DNA from: Diphasiastrum complanatum
Lineage: Eukaryota > Streptophyta > Lycopodiopsida > Lycopodiales > Lycopodiaceae
Assembly: GCA_029204225.1 (NCBI GenBank)
Contig: CM055109.1
Span: forward strand, 19,109,783 to 19,173,782
Direction: 5' to 3'
DNA: 64,000 bases
A model generated the notes under the pieces. It was not told the origin of the DNA. It worked only from the letters and a program-made list of their open reading frames with translations, and made no database searches. Of the stretch, positions 41,664-53,379 are shown piece by piece. The translations under genes were made by a program, and so were the position numbers. Positions within the stretch are counted from its first letter, which is position 1; every line of letters starts with the position of its first letter.

Positions 41664-44625
41664 GGATTTGGGCCCCCCGGACTTAGGAGCGGTTCGGGGG
41701 CCCTCACAAAAGCATTGCGGTTAAGTTTATGGAACTGCAATGGTATCCATTCTTCAGCTACAGCAGGAGACTTTAGAGATTTTTGTACTACAGGGGATAT
41801 CCTTATACTTACTGAGACACATGAGAGTCCTGAGAGAGGACTTCCTTGCATTGAGGGATTTTGCTGGCTTTCTACTTGCAGAGGGAAGACGAGGGCACTG
41901 GCTAGTCGCGGTTCAGGTGGTGTTGCTTGCTTATTTTGAGACTCTCTCCAGCCATGGGTCGAGCTACTATACACTGACGAACAGGCTCGCTATATCTGGA
42001 TCAGGTTGGACCACAGGTTGATGGAGTTAGATCGTGACATATTCTTGGCTATTTGTTATTTCCCTCCAGAGACATCAGCTTTCACCTCAGAGGAGGAGTC
42101 ACCTTTCATGGATATTTCATCGGACATTATCAGATATGAGGATCGAGGATATATTCTTCTAGCGGGGGACTTCAATGCCAGGACTGGGTCTAGGCAAATC
42201 CAGTCACATCATATGGGGAGCAGATGCTTCAGTTGGGTGAGGCTCATGGACTGGCCATTTATAATGGCCTTCTTCAGCTGCCAGGCTCTGGTGACTACAC
42301 TTGCTTCCCACATAGTGGTGGACATAGCGTCGTCCCCACGGCCCAAAGACCAGCAACGTCATAGACCCTATAACCCCTGGTACGATCAGGAATGCATCCA
42401 GCTACATCAGAACCTCATATATGCTCGCTCCCCATCTTCCTCATATGACCAAAACCATATCTCGTGTCTACCGCTGAACTACAAAAAAAAAGAAAATCGC
42501 ATACGAGATTGGTCAGGGTAAGAAACTGATGGATCTCCTCTTTAGTTCTTCCTCAGGTTCATTCTGGAAGAGGTTCCTTCCATGGTCACCCCCACCACGG
42601 ATCACAGACCTCGGCACTTGGGTCGCATATGCCACATCATTGTACACCATCCCAGATACCCCTCCTCTTCCCACCTCCTGTCTCACGGATACTTCTGTCA
42701 TATTCACTAACGAACTTATAGAAAAGGCCATCACACGACTCCATTCCCATAAAGCCAAAGACATTGATGAGCTAGAGGCTGAACTTCTAAAGTATGCTCC
42801 CGACATCCTCTCACCCTTTCTCTCCATCCTATTCAACCGAGCTGTCACCTCTGATTTTCCCTCTCCATGGTCCACAAACCTCATTCACCCTATCCACAAA
42901 GGCGGGGACCCCATGAAAGCTGACAACTACCGCACCATTATGATCAGTCACCTCTTCGCCAAAGTATATGGTTCTATCCTACAGTCAAAGATCAGTACAG
43001 AGATGGATGCTAGATCACTCCATGCCATTGGACAGGCGGGTTTCAGACCGGGATATACTACATCGGATCATATCTTTACTTTGAGGTCCATCATTGAGGA
43101 GGCTAAGGCCAAGAGGGAGCGTGTATACTGCTGCTTTGTGGATTTCCGCAAGGCATTTGATTCTGTGCCTAGGCATCTATTGATACAGAGACTTCATGAT
43201 CGGGGCTTTCAGGAGGATACTATACAGGCGGTAGTAGCATTGTACAGGCGAGTCATTGGCACGGTCCGACTATCAGGAGTTATTTCACCGGAGGTGGTCA
43301 GTACTATTGGTGTCAAACAGGGATGTCCACTCTCTCCTTCACTTTTTGGTCTTTACATTGACGAGCTAGAGCATGTTATACGGAGTGATGGAGGGGAGGG
43401 TTGTACATTGGGCGACCTCATTATTGCTATTCTCCTTTATGCTGATGATGTGGTTTTGCTTTCACGGACGAGAGAGGGTTTGCAGCGACACTTAGATGCT
43501 CTTCTTTCTTTCTGCACACGGTGGGGTTTGTCGGTGAATGTGGCCAAGACTAAGGTTATGGTGTTCAACACCTCTAGGTCTTTCATGATGCGGCAGGAGC
43601 TTCTATGGGATGGTCATCCCCTAGAGGTTGTTGATTCCTATACATATCTAGGAGTACTATTCTCGGGGCCTACGTTCAGCATGAGACACGTAGCTATTTT
43701 CCGGGTACGGAAGGGCTATGCCTCACTGGTAGATTTGGAGAGACTATGTTTCAGCTCACACATCAGAGATGCGACTAGTAAGTGTCGACTCTTTGACACT
43801 ATGGTTGTGCCCTCAGCTATGTATGCTTTCCGAGACATGGAGTACTGGTCTGACAGCTACTGATTGGACATATATCTCCCGGTTCCAGATTTGTTTGCTC
43901 TCCCAGATGATACGGGCTAAGCCCTCAGTACCACACCAGTTATCTTGGCGGAGTTCGCGGTCCCCCCCATTCAGATTGAGGCCTTATTCCATATTGTGAC
44001 ATTCATACAGAGATTAGAGGATCTTCAGGACGGGGGTACACATTATGTAGTTGCAGCTTTATCTTCATCCCGGCGCCTACACTCAGAGGGACACCTTTTC
44101 TCATGGTACTCCCAGGCTTGTCATCTCCTCTCCACATTGGGTATCCAGATCAGTGATCTACCTGCGGGCACCCACCAGTACTTCAGAGGCCTCCTTTACA
44201 GATCATATCTTCATATCACTTGGCAGGGTCCATTGGGGACCAAGAGTGAGTTTTATCGTACACACTTTCTATCTCTTGATCCGGCTGGCTGCCCCATAGT
44301 ATCTGGTTACTTGCTGAGGAGTATATCACATAGTCTGCGGATAGCGATGGGTCAGTTTCGGGTTTCTTCACATCAGCTGGCTATTGAGACAGGCAGATAC
44401 AGTGGCACCCCACGAGAGGACCGGCTTTGTAGCATGTGTGTTATGCATGAAACTGAGGACGAGTCACATTTCCTCTTCAGATGTCCAGCCTACTATGAGA
44501 TACGGGGGCGGTACTACTGCTTGTTCAGAGAGCACCCAGTTACACTTTCTACCTTGATATCTTATGAGGACCCTAGATGTGTCGCACTGATGATCCGAGA
44601 GATGTCAGACCTGAGGAAAGACTAG
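41664..44625 (+). pseudogene. LINE ORF2: endonuclease, reverse transcriptase, Cys/His finger
   Basis: The endonuclease starts LRLSLWNCNGIH about 18 codons after the ORF1b stop, with no in-frame ATG before it. FLAICYFPPETS and LAGDFNARTG follow. TGA at 41937, a deletion near 42200-42330 that removes the SDH-type catalytic end, and a frameshift break this domain. From 42529 the RT is well kept to 43863: STNLIHPIHKGGDPMKADNY, VYCCFVDFRKAFDSVPRHLL, GVKQGCPLSPSLFGLYIDEL and the active site LLYADDVVLL. A frameshift near 43863-43945 precedes the C-terminus with a CCHC-type finger (RLCSMCVMHETEDESHFLFR). Stop at 44625; a possible extension in another frame runs to 44936. No RNase H is seen. Confidence 0.88.
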
Positions 44626-45134
44626 ATAGTACACATTCCCTGACACAGCTGAGCATTGATGAGTGCATATCCCGTTGGAGACAGAGATCCGAGGTACCCA
44701 TAGGCAGTGACTCAGATGGAGAGGCCGAGATTCCCGACTCCTTCGTACACCGGCATCAAAGACCATGTCGACGGCCAGAGAGACAGTCAGTTATTAGATC
44801 ACAGCCCAGAGCGCCACGGCAGCAGAGACGACACCGATGGCCTATCCGGCGACAGAGGTCCAGGGCACATCTAATCACACCTTCACAGCATACCATCCAC
44901 CATTTGTTTCATGCTGATGGGCATCGTGATATATGATTCCAGGCTATTGGATCCTGATTGGGCCAGCTGTCTTTATGCATTGTATTTGCAATTATTTAAT
45001 TTTATAGATGATTGAGCTTTAAGCTCCTATGTGCACACTTGACATGTACCTTTTCTTAGTCCTATGTACCTTAGGGTATTCTAGGACATTAATAAAATCT
45101 TTCTTTCTTTCTTTCTTTCTCTCTCTCTCTCTCA
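44626..45134 (+). other. LINE copy 3 3' region and CTTT/CT tail
   Basis: Ends with CCTATGTACCTTAGGG, GACATTAATAAAATC and a CTTT then CT run at about 45100-45134. The AATAAA could serve as polyadenylation signal. The same tail is seen at 32384, 32940, 47435 and 48185. Confidence 0.75.
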
Positions 45135-46177
45135 AAAGTTAATGTGCCCTGGGCCCATAGTGACAAGCCCCAAATGTACTATACATCCATAAGTAGAAAA
45201 GAGGAACACGTGTTCAAGGAGCAGTTGGGAGGGGGAGAGGCACATAAGTGAAAAGGAAAGCATAGAGGAATATCAACATAGGAGGGAAGCAAAGTTTGGA
45301 AGGGGGGAGCTAGGTGCAAAGGGGAGATGTCATGAGAAAGGGGAGGCTGCCACCAAACAAAATGGAGAGAAAGGGGAAAAAGGGAGGTTGAGCAGGTAGG
45401 GATGGGCAGCTAACATAAGAATGGACAGTAAATAAAGTGGTAGAGGACGAGGCCTAAAGATGAGGAAGGCAATCCAATTCAAATTTAGGTATATTTCAAG
45501 CTCATAAGGAGAGAATCAAACGACGACTCTTTATATGACTACTTTCTTTGTACAACAAGAATAACTCTACAGAAAAGAGCAAAGCCCACCCATCTACTCA
45601 TCCCCACCCATTTTACACTTTTCCAGTAAGATAAACTTAGCCTTGAGAATGTTCAAGTCATGTAGCACACGTTACCCTTAGTCACATAGAATGTTATTAG
45701 ACATACTCAAAAAAGGAAGGATCATGCTGATCGCCCCAAATCATAAGCTCCGCTATCGATCTGAGAGTCTCCACAATAGAATCCTGCACTATATTTTTTT
45801 TCTTATTATAAACCCTCACTTAAAATCATCCATATTCACAAAGTAAAAAGAAGATCTATCAAATCCCAATTTGATATGGCTTATGACCTTGTTACTCTCA
45901 ATAATCGTAGTAGTCCTTTGTAATTGTTCAGTAAGGTATCTGCACATCAAACAAACACCCGTCACAATACGAAACTGAAATTGTAATAAACACTATCACA
46001 TTATGTTGAGCTCAAGAGACAATCACTGATGATGCTACAAATCACTAATGATCAATCTAAATCAAACATAGTGAACTACTTTTCATAACCTCAAAGAAGG
46101 TCAACACAAGCGATGGCCAAAGAAGCATCCATAAGAAAAAGTAAGCAATAGACAATTACAATGTATGGTTCCAAAAG
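45135..46177. other. Non-coding; no supported gene
   Basis: Purine-rich stretch at 45200-45440 followed by AT-rich DNA. No domain is recognised on either strand. Confidence 0.5.
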
Positions 46178-47525
46178 ATGATCATATGCGTACAGTTCCA
46201 ATTCTATGTTCAACAGGTGTGTTCTTGTCTACAGGTCACTACGTTGGCATCTATGATCCGAGCCAAAGCCCTCCATTCCTCACCAGATAATTATTGCCGA
46301 GTTCACAATCACCCCACTTTGGTTCAAGGCTATTTTCAAGTTGATTACATACATTCAAAGAGTGAGGAGCCTCCTGATCTCACGCTATCCACGGATAGCT
46401 CTTCTTTTATCTTAGCAGCTTCATCAGCAGGGCAAGCACTTATCATGGTACTCACAGTCCTCTATGGCATTGATATCTTGAATTTACCATAGGGGTCTCA
46501 TCAGTACATTGGAAGGGTTATCTACCATGCAGTTTCCAGAGTGACATGGCAAGGACATCTTCGGGTCAAACCTGATTTCTACCGCTTCAGTTTCCTAGAG
46601 TTGGATATTATCGAGGTCCCAGTTTTACCTCGCAACCTAGACAGCAGAATCTCATATTGCCTCCGATTTACATTGGGATAGAGTTTCCTCACATCAATTA
46701 TAAGTGGAGACTGGCTGATTCAAGGCATTCCTCACACAAGCATGCTTTGTCATTTATGCATGTTGGGAGAGGTGGAGTAAGAGGAGCATTTCTTATTCAG
46801 ATGCCCTGTTTATTATGAAATCAAAGGATGCTGCCACTGTCTTGTCCGTGATTCTCCAATCACACTACATTGACTTATTTCATACATAGATCCTCAATGT
46901 GTGGCCTTGATGTTGAGTGAGACGTTCATGCTTTGTAGAGATATATGTCAAAGAGATCAGTATGGACGCCAGGACTCCCAGACCCAGATCGCCTCCTTTT
47001 TTTCGAGGAGACGCCCCAGAGCAGAGACTGAGATACTGTCAGAGGATGAGTCATACATCCCTTCTAGAGATCTTCATCGGCACCGGCAATAGTGTATTGC
47101 TTTGAGACCGAGTTTCATGGGAAGACCTCGTCGATCTAGAGCTCATGCAAGGAGACCTATTGTTTCTACTTCAACACTCGCATCATCATCATCTATCCTT
47201 AATTTCTTCAACAGGGGTCCTCTATGATATGATATATATTCTATAGTTCTGCATTGTTATTGTACAGCTATACTTCATCTTATCATCTTTTTCAGATATA
47301 TCACTCATGAGCATAGAGTAGACTTTCCATCTAGATTCGCTATGGTAATCTTTTAATCTTGTAGTTGTTGTTTGGTCTATGGAGACACTTATATGCTCCT
47401 TTTAGAAGTTATCACACATGATATGTACTTAGCTGGTCTTATGTGCCTTTTGGATTGAAAAGACATTAATAAAGCCCTCCCCCTCCCCCCTTCCCCTCTC
47501 CCTCTCCCTCTCCCTCTCTCTCTCA
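46178..47525 (+). pseudogene. LINE copy 4, ORF2 C-terminus and tail
   Basis: Degraded ORF2 end: SMIRAKALHSSPD, EFTITPLWFKAIF- and YIQRV-like segments, ISYCLRFT, then QTQIASFFSRRRPRAETEIL near 46980. Many stops and frame changes. The tail TCTTATGTGCCTTTTGG, AAAAGACATTAATAAAG is at about 47436, followed by a C/CT-rich tract 47475-47524. The RT catalytic part is absent, so the copy is 5'-truncated. Confidence 0.75.
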
Positions 47526-48029
47526 AATTGTAAAAAAGCCCAAACAAGCCTCCAGCAAATAAGCAATTTCATTATAGTAGAGTGTTCATATGAGGTAAAC
47601 ATTCTTTGAGGCAAATAGTGGTTCCAAATAATTGGATGAATCAGCCAGTCTCCCTTGGTGTTTGTTGCTCCTCGAATTATTTGGAAGATGTATATTAAAG
47701 CAATATAAAACACCAAATTGATGTGGTAACCCCAATCACTACCATGATAGGGCTTGTGGAAGGAGAAGAGCCTTGTGTCTTGGTGAGGTACATGAGGGAA
47801 TGGATCAGACAATAGAGAATATCATGTGACATGAAGACGGACACATCTTGAGAGGTTTGCATGACTAAAGAATATGGTTGAGTCAATGAGAGCCATATTA
47901 TGTCACTCGTGACTCCATGCAATTGCATGTGTTTCAAGGAAAGAGTACCAGGAATGATATAGGTTGCACGAGGGTGGATGATGGCTTGACGAAGTTCGTT
48001 CCAAATATAGAACAAGGAAGAATGATCAG

Positions 48030-48240
48030 AAATCAACTCTTTAATCAACCATCATTCATATCCTCATGTTGTAGCTAGATATACTTATATTTTATTCATC
48101 TTAGATCATTGCAGATGCACACGTTATGTGTTGGAGTCGTTTTATAAGCTCCCATTGTTACCACACACTTGACCTGAACTCTTTTGTCTTTAATGCCTTT
48201 GGCATGGAAAAGACATTTATAAAGCTTTCTTTCTTGCTTG
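48030..48240 (+). pseudogene. LINE copy 5, 3' tail only
   Basis: Colinear with 45010-45110: ATAAGCTCCCATTG, CACACACTTGACCTG, CTTTTGTCTTTAATGCCTTTGG and AAAAGACATTTATAAAGC, then CTTTCTTGC. It is a typical 5'-truncated LINE end. The long CT tract is missing here. Confidence 0.65.
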
Positions 48241-49292
48241 GCTCGAAAGATGCACAAGCTGATAGGTTCCTTCATGGTTGATCTGTGGGGTGGGAGGATT
48301 ATGAAGCGGATAAACCACAACTGCAAAAGCTTGCAATACGTGTCCTCGGCCACAACACAAGCTCATTCACGAGCGATTGTGGATATTTTTAGACAACATA
48401 GCCACTTTGAAGAGAAATCGCTTGGGCCCTAATAAGGCTGAATCTTGATTCTTAAGATGTATCATGCACCTTTTTTGATGAAAATCACTACAAATCTGTG
48501 TCTCAATGACTTTGAAACTTGAATGTACGTCTTGCTTTTTTTTTTAAGTAAAAAACATAACATAATATTCTATTTGGGTTGAAATTTGAACTTTGAAATG
48601 CAGCAATGGAAGCTCATTTGTGGATTAAGGCATCCATCAGATGGATTGGATGTTAGGTTTTCATCGGTGATTAAGCCACTTTCTAAAGTTCATGAGGGCA
48701 TCCATCAGATGGATTGGATGTTAGGTTTTCATCGGTTAACTAAGCCACTTTCTAAAGGTTCATGAGGGCATCGCTTGCTGCACGTAGTTGCATAAGCATA
48801 TACGAGTATGTCTCTTTTAGTCCTAATCATGCGCCCATAACTTTGCCTTGCAATGCGTTCAAGCAACCCTGATTCATAAGAAGCATTAACTACTATGTTG
48901 CCCCTCAATAACCAAAAAGAGCTCACGAAGAATCTCAATAAGGTAAAACTACAAGCAGGTTTTGTCGTATAAGGAATAAACTTGACTGGAAATGCATTAC
49001 GTGAAAAGTGATATGCGGAAGCTTACAAGGTAAACAATTATGAACTACTGAACTGATAAAGCTGATTCTGTACCATGTTACCAACGATGAAAAAATTGTT
49101 CTGGAACTGATAAACATCAATAAGCTGCCTACCTGAATTCAAAGTTGTCAGTGAAAGCCTGAGGACAGCCCTAATATGAGCTCCTAAAGTTCATCCAAAC
49201 CCTAAAAGTGTCTGAATTGTAATGTATAACTGCACCAACAAATTGTTTACAGCAACAAGTACATATTCGTGAAAAGCCGAAAGATTTCGCAC
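48241..49292. other. Non-coding, with a 68-bp tandem duplication at 48631-48770
   Basis: Two adjacent units share CATCCATCAGATGGATTGG, ATGTTAGGTTTTCATCGGT and AAGCCACTTTCTAAAG. Apart from this no structure or gene is seen. Confidence 0.7.
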
Positions 49293-49550
49293 CTAAGCTC
49301 GTCCAAGGAAAAACGATCCCTCCTGCTCCACGGCCACATCATGATGCGCCTCTGATAAAGCTCCGGCTATGGTTGCCAAATTGTGATCACAAACAGATTC
49401 ATCTTGCTCTTCGATAGGAGCACAACAGCGGCTATGTGCGGCAAGCATCTCAGCAAATCGCATACGACGTGCAGTGAAAGGATAATAGCCAGGAATGCAC
49501 CTTTTTGGAGCATAGCACGCAAACCCCAAATCCTTTATCCCTATCGGCAT
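49293..49550 (-). CDS. Possible exon, unrecognised 85-residue ORF
   Basis: The minus-strand frame begins MPIGIKDLGFACYAPKRCIP and runs through RMRFAEMLAAHSRCCAPIEE to SFFLGRA. Its composition looks more protein-like than neighbouring frames, and TAG|GTGCGA at its end could be a splice donor. No family is recognised and no second exon was found. It may be a fragment of a host gene or chance. Confidence 0.2.
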   Translation of the reverse strand: MPIGIKDLGFACYAPKRCIPGYYPFTARRMRFAEMLAAHSRCCAPIEEQDESVCDHNLATIAGALSEAHHDVAVEQEGSFFLGRA

Positions 49551-49960
49551 GCACTCCTCCCCCTCAGATCTGATGTGCGCAGCTTTCTGGTCTCACCGAG
49601 ATTTGTCATCTTCTTCCGCTATAAACCATAGACCTAACCAACAAACCCCACTGATGTGCCTCACAACCCTGTTAAGGAAGCCAAAACAGCAGCCTACAGA
49701 ACAACTTCGAACCAATTCCTCAAACAAAAATTACAGACAGAAAAGCAAAGGCTTTCTGAATTAGAGCACAAGAGGAGGCGGATCTTCAGCTCAGAATATT
49801 AATGCCAACAGGTATAACTACAATTTTGCAATATCATATCAAAGTGCAGCTCGCTGGCTCTCTTTCCTCGAGATCTTCCCTGCATGCAGACAGGCATCGC
49901 CCTAGACTCTAGTCCATGCTTCTGGGGTCAAAGCGCTATCGCTCTCTCTCTCTTTTTCGT

Positions 49961-49962
49961 TC

Positions 49963-50006
<44 letters not shown>
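49961..50006. repeat. (CT)n microsatellite
   Basis: CT dinucleotide run flanked by CTTTTT words. No LINE tail signature is seen upstream. Confidence 0.9.
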
Positions 50007-50009
<3 letters not shown>

Positions 50010-50039
50010 CTCTTTTTCTCTTTTTCGTGTTTTGTTTAT

Positions 50040-51479
50040 AGATAAGGTCATATGGATCTTTATATGTGCGTGAGTTTACACAAAATTTGTGCCATGTTGT
50101 GTTTGGTGGGTGCAAACTGGAAATGGCCATGTTCACATGTTTTTCTCGTTAGTGGAGAACTTCGCCTCATCTTGCAAGAGGGAACCACATATGATGTGAG
50201 ATCCATGATTGGTGCACTCAAGAATTCACTCACATTGGATGTCAGTGTCAAGTCTGACTCCAAGGATCGAACTAGGATGCTAAAACCAAGAGAAACAAAG
50301 GACACCGATGGTGGATCAATCCAACCGATCCAAACCTAAATCAATCGGATCTAGCCCCCAAGCTATGGTCCTCTACCAATGTCTCAATAGTGGAAGGAGT
50401 GAGAGTGCACTCCAAGAGCAATTAGCTATCGTCCACTAATCCAAGCTCCCTATACTTTTTTGGCATTGCCTTGCAAAAGGCAATACTATGTGTTCAAGTT
50501 GGTCAATGGAGTTTCTCCAAAAGTCAACATTATTAAAGTCAATGTCTTGAATTATAAGGGTATCTGCACACACAAACTTTTGCCACATTGTCATGAACTT
50601 TATTGCAAGAACTTGATCCTTTAAATGCACTCTATATGCAAGTCGTAAAATAGCAAAAAATTCATGTCCTCCTCCTTGCATGTCCATGCTTTAAATGCAC
50701 TATATATGCAAGTCATAAATAGCAAAAATTCACATCTTTTCTTTTTCTTACATGCATCCCCTGGCTCTCAACAGACATTGAGCACCAACATCATCACCAA
50801 CAACAATAATCACAACATCTTCACCACCAACAATACTCAAATAAAGATCATCTATTTGCATTCACAAAATCATTTCATATGGGTTATTATTGTTGTTATA
50901 TCTCTACCCATGCACACACTTTAAATTAGAGTTCAATCTTAAATATTAGAAATTGAAATGCTAACCATTATGCCACAATTCCAAGACAACTAGGGTTTGA
51001 AAGTAGCTAACTTTGTTGCATCCAATCTTAGACGATCACAATTTTGATTCACGAAATTTGTGGTAGTGCCTTTGTGGTATACCACAATGTTCTTGTCTGC
51101 ACAATGGCTTAACTTAATGATTGGACTATCAACAAAAATTGAATGTACAAATTAGTAAAAAAACATTCAAGCACAATTATTGGACTATCTTGCTTGAGTT
51201 GGGTGCTCTTGTGTAAGAAACGGTCCACTCTTTGACATGGTGCAGGGAGTGTAATCTTCACCACCCTTCTCATTGGTTTAAGAAAATTTCTCTTTTTAAG
51301 CCATAGATGCCCTCCTTGACAAGGAATGCATGAGGCATATTTTTAAATAGACAACTTAAGTTGGGGTCGCCCACTCAGATTCGATCCTCTGTGATCCCAC
51401 AGATTGATAATACCAAAAAGACTTATTGAACTATCGACAAAAATGTGCATCTACAAAAAATGAAAAACATTCAAGCACA

Positions 51480-51524
<45 letters not shown>

Positions 51525-53290
51525 ACACACACACACACATTCTTGGCTTGCCCTAGAATCCCTATTCGTACATGGGTGGCTACCTAGGCCTTGTGCCCAA
51601 AACCAAGAGAAAACAAACTATTGCATGTGGATTCGTTGTATAATAAGTAAATTCATATAGTGTAGTCATGTGTTGTTAGCAAACTATTGGCATTAACAAG
51701 AGAATGGGAATCATAAAAAATCACTTGATTTTGCACAATTCATAGCATCCAAAGTAAACTAAATTCTTCATATGCCAACAATGATGGGAGTCGTCAAAAT
51801 TCATGGGGCAATCTCGAAGTAAAACTAACTTGGTTCAAAGTGGTGGGAGAGGAACATGAGTTGACAAAAGGCTATACATATCAAATTGGCTCTAACAATA
51901 AGAGAATGATAGATGAATAATATATTGCCAAAGGGAGTGAAGGTAATGCATTTAACCTTTTGCCCCAACAAGTAGAAGAGTCTTCTCTAATCCATTTTAT
52001 ATTTTAGTACTCCATAGTAAATGTTGGGGGAGGAGAAAGAGAGAAATGATGCAGAACAGGTCGATGGCAGCAGCGAGGCATGGTGATTGTCGATGTTGTG
52101 TCTCGACACTCAAGCGATGTTATCAACTGACTCCCATGATATGGGCTGCTATTGACTATCAGCAAGAACGATCTCGATGTCAAGGACAGGATAGAAAATG
52201 CCGAATAGAATCACAGCTCATGCGTTAAGGACCGCTAGAAATAGTTGCATACTCAAACGAATTATGTGATTTGAGTACAGTCACCAAAGAGGATAAACAG
52301 TATGTGAAATTACTAATGTTCAGTTTGAAAATGAAGTTTAATTCAGAATTTAATTTAGTAGTGCAGAAATATAGCGTTGGAGACAACCGTCGTCTGATCA
52401 AATTCTAAGGAGTCGAAGACCTCCGTGATTCAATCAAACTGAGTGAGCAAACTGAGACAAGTAATTAGGAAGTGCAATCAATCACAACACACACATACCC
52501 AGATTTGACACAGATAGTAGAAGATGTTGTTGGTGTTTTACATTGAATGCTTGTCACAAGAGCATCTGCTCAATATGGAGCATAGACAACACAAGTGATT
52601 ACAGCCTAACTGCGACGTCACTAAGGATGCTCAATCTTCTACTCTGTGGTGAGTGTGAGCTAGATGTATATATACATCAGATACTTGTGGTTACAAGAAT
52701 TCCTTAACTAATCTATAATTACAAGACTAGTTTACTCTGACCAGATGCTGGTCATGAATGTATGTGTAGACAAGTGTACAATTTACTATGTGCAGTGTGT
52801 TTGACGTTTAGTCGATTATCGAATCATTCGGACACTTCGGATAATTTGGTTGATCAGTCGAAGTAGTCAGATGAATCGATCGTCAAAGTAGTCGGATGAA
52901 TCGATTTGTCGAAGTAGTCGAATGAATTGATTGTCGAAGTAGTCAAAGATGGCCAAGTCTTTGAGCTTCTTCAAATAGTTTGAAATGACATTTGAATGTA
53001 GATATTAACGGGAATGGATACCCTTTACTCCGGAGATGAAGATTAGCCGGAAGGTCAACGTATTCGTCCTTTGAATAGTGCGGCTGATTCAATTATGTGT
53101 AGAATGTCACTGGTATTGAATTGTTGCACAGAAACCCATGTATTATACCATGCATTACTTTGCACACAGAATGAGAGTAGTTCTGCAGGTACTGCAGTCT
53201 GTGTTAAAAAACACAACTAAAAGTGTAGAGTGGCAAAACAAAAAAACTATCTAGCAGGTATCAGATGAGCAGACAGAAAACCCAAAGAGG
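50040..53290. other. Non-coding; small tandem repeats only
   Basis: Contains a 70-bp near-duplicate at 50617-50736 (TTTAAATGCACT-TATATGCAAGTC), a (GT)n(AC)n palindromic microsatellite at 51482-51539 and four units of GTCGAAGTAGTCGGATGAATCGATT-like sequence at 52858-52947. No gene is supported. Confidence 0.6.
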
Positions 53291-53379
53291 TTGCATCCGA
53301 CCCTAGATCAATGATTCATTCGAGGATCAAGAATGTGTAGGAAGAGTCTTGAATGAAATTGAAATACCAAGGAGAAAAC

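Larger units (their letters stand above)
33076..45134 (+). mobile_element. LINE copy 3, near full length, with two ORF1 genes; interrupted by gypsy 2
   Basis: Starts directly after the CT tract of LINE copy 2. Leader 33076-33353 (three GCTGGCGGATCT-like repeats), ORF1a 33354-40775 (split by gypsy 2), ORF1b 40800-41663, ORF2 from about 41664 to 44625, then a 3' untranslated tail with the family signature (CCTATGTACCTTAGGG, GACATTAATAAA) and a CTTT/CT tract ending about 45134. The spacers are 24 bases between ORF1a and ORF1b and none to 50 before ORF2. All three start in the same frame once gypsy 2 and one target copy are removed. ORF2 is damaged by a deletion and frameshifts. Confidence 0.65.

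Noticed and set aside
47429-48048. Minus-strand ORFs overlapping LINE copy 4 and 5 tails
   Set aside because: They read the complement of LINE tails and the pyrimidine tract (Glu-Arg repeats), so they are shadows.
52858-52947. CRISPR-like regular repeats
   Set aside because: Units are directly adjacent with no unique spacers, are diverged, and lie in a plant genome. It is a plain tandem repeat.
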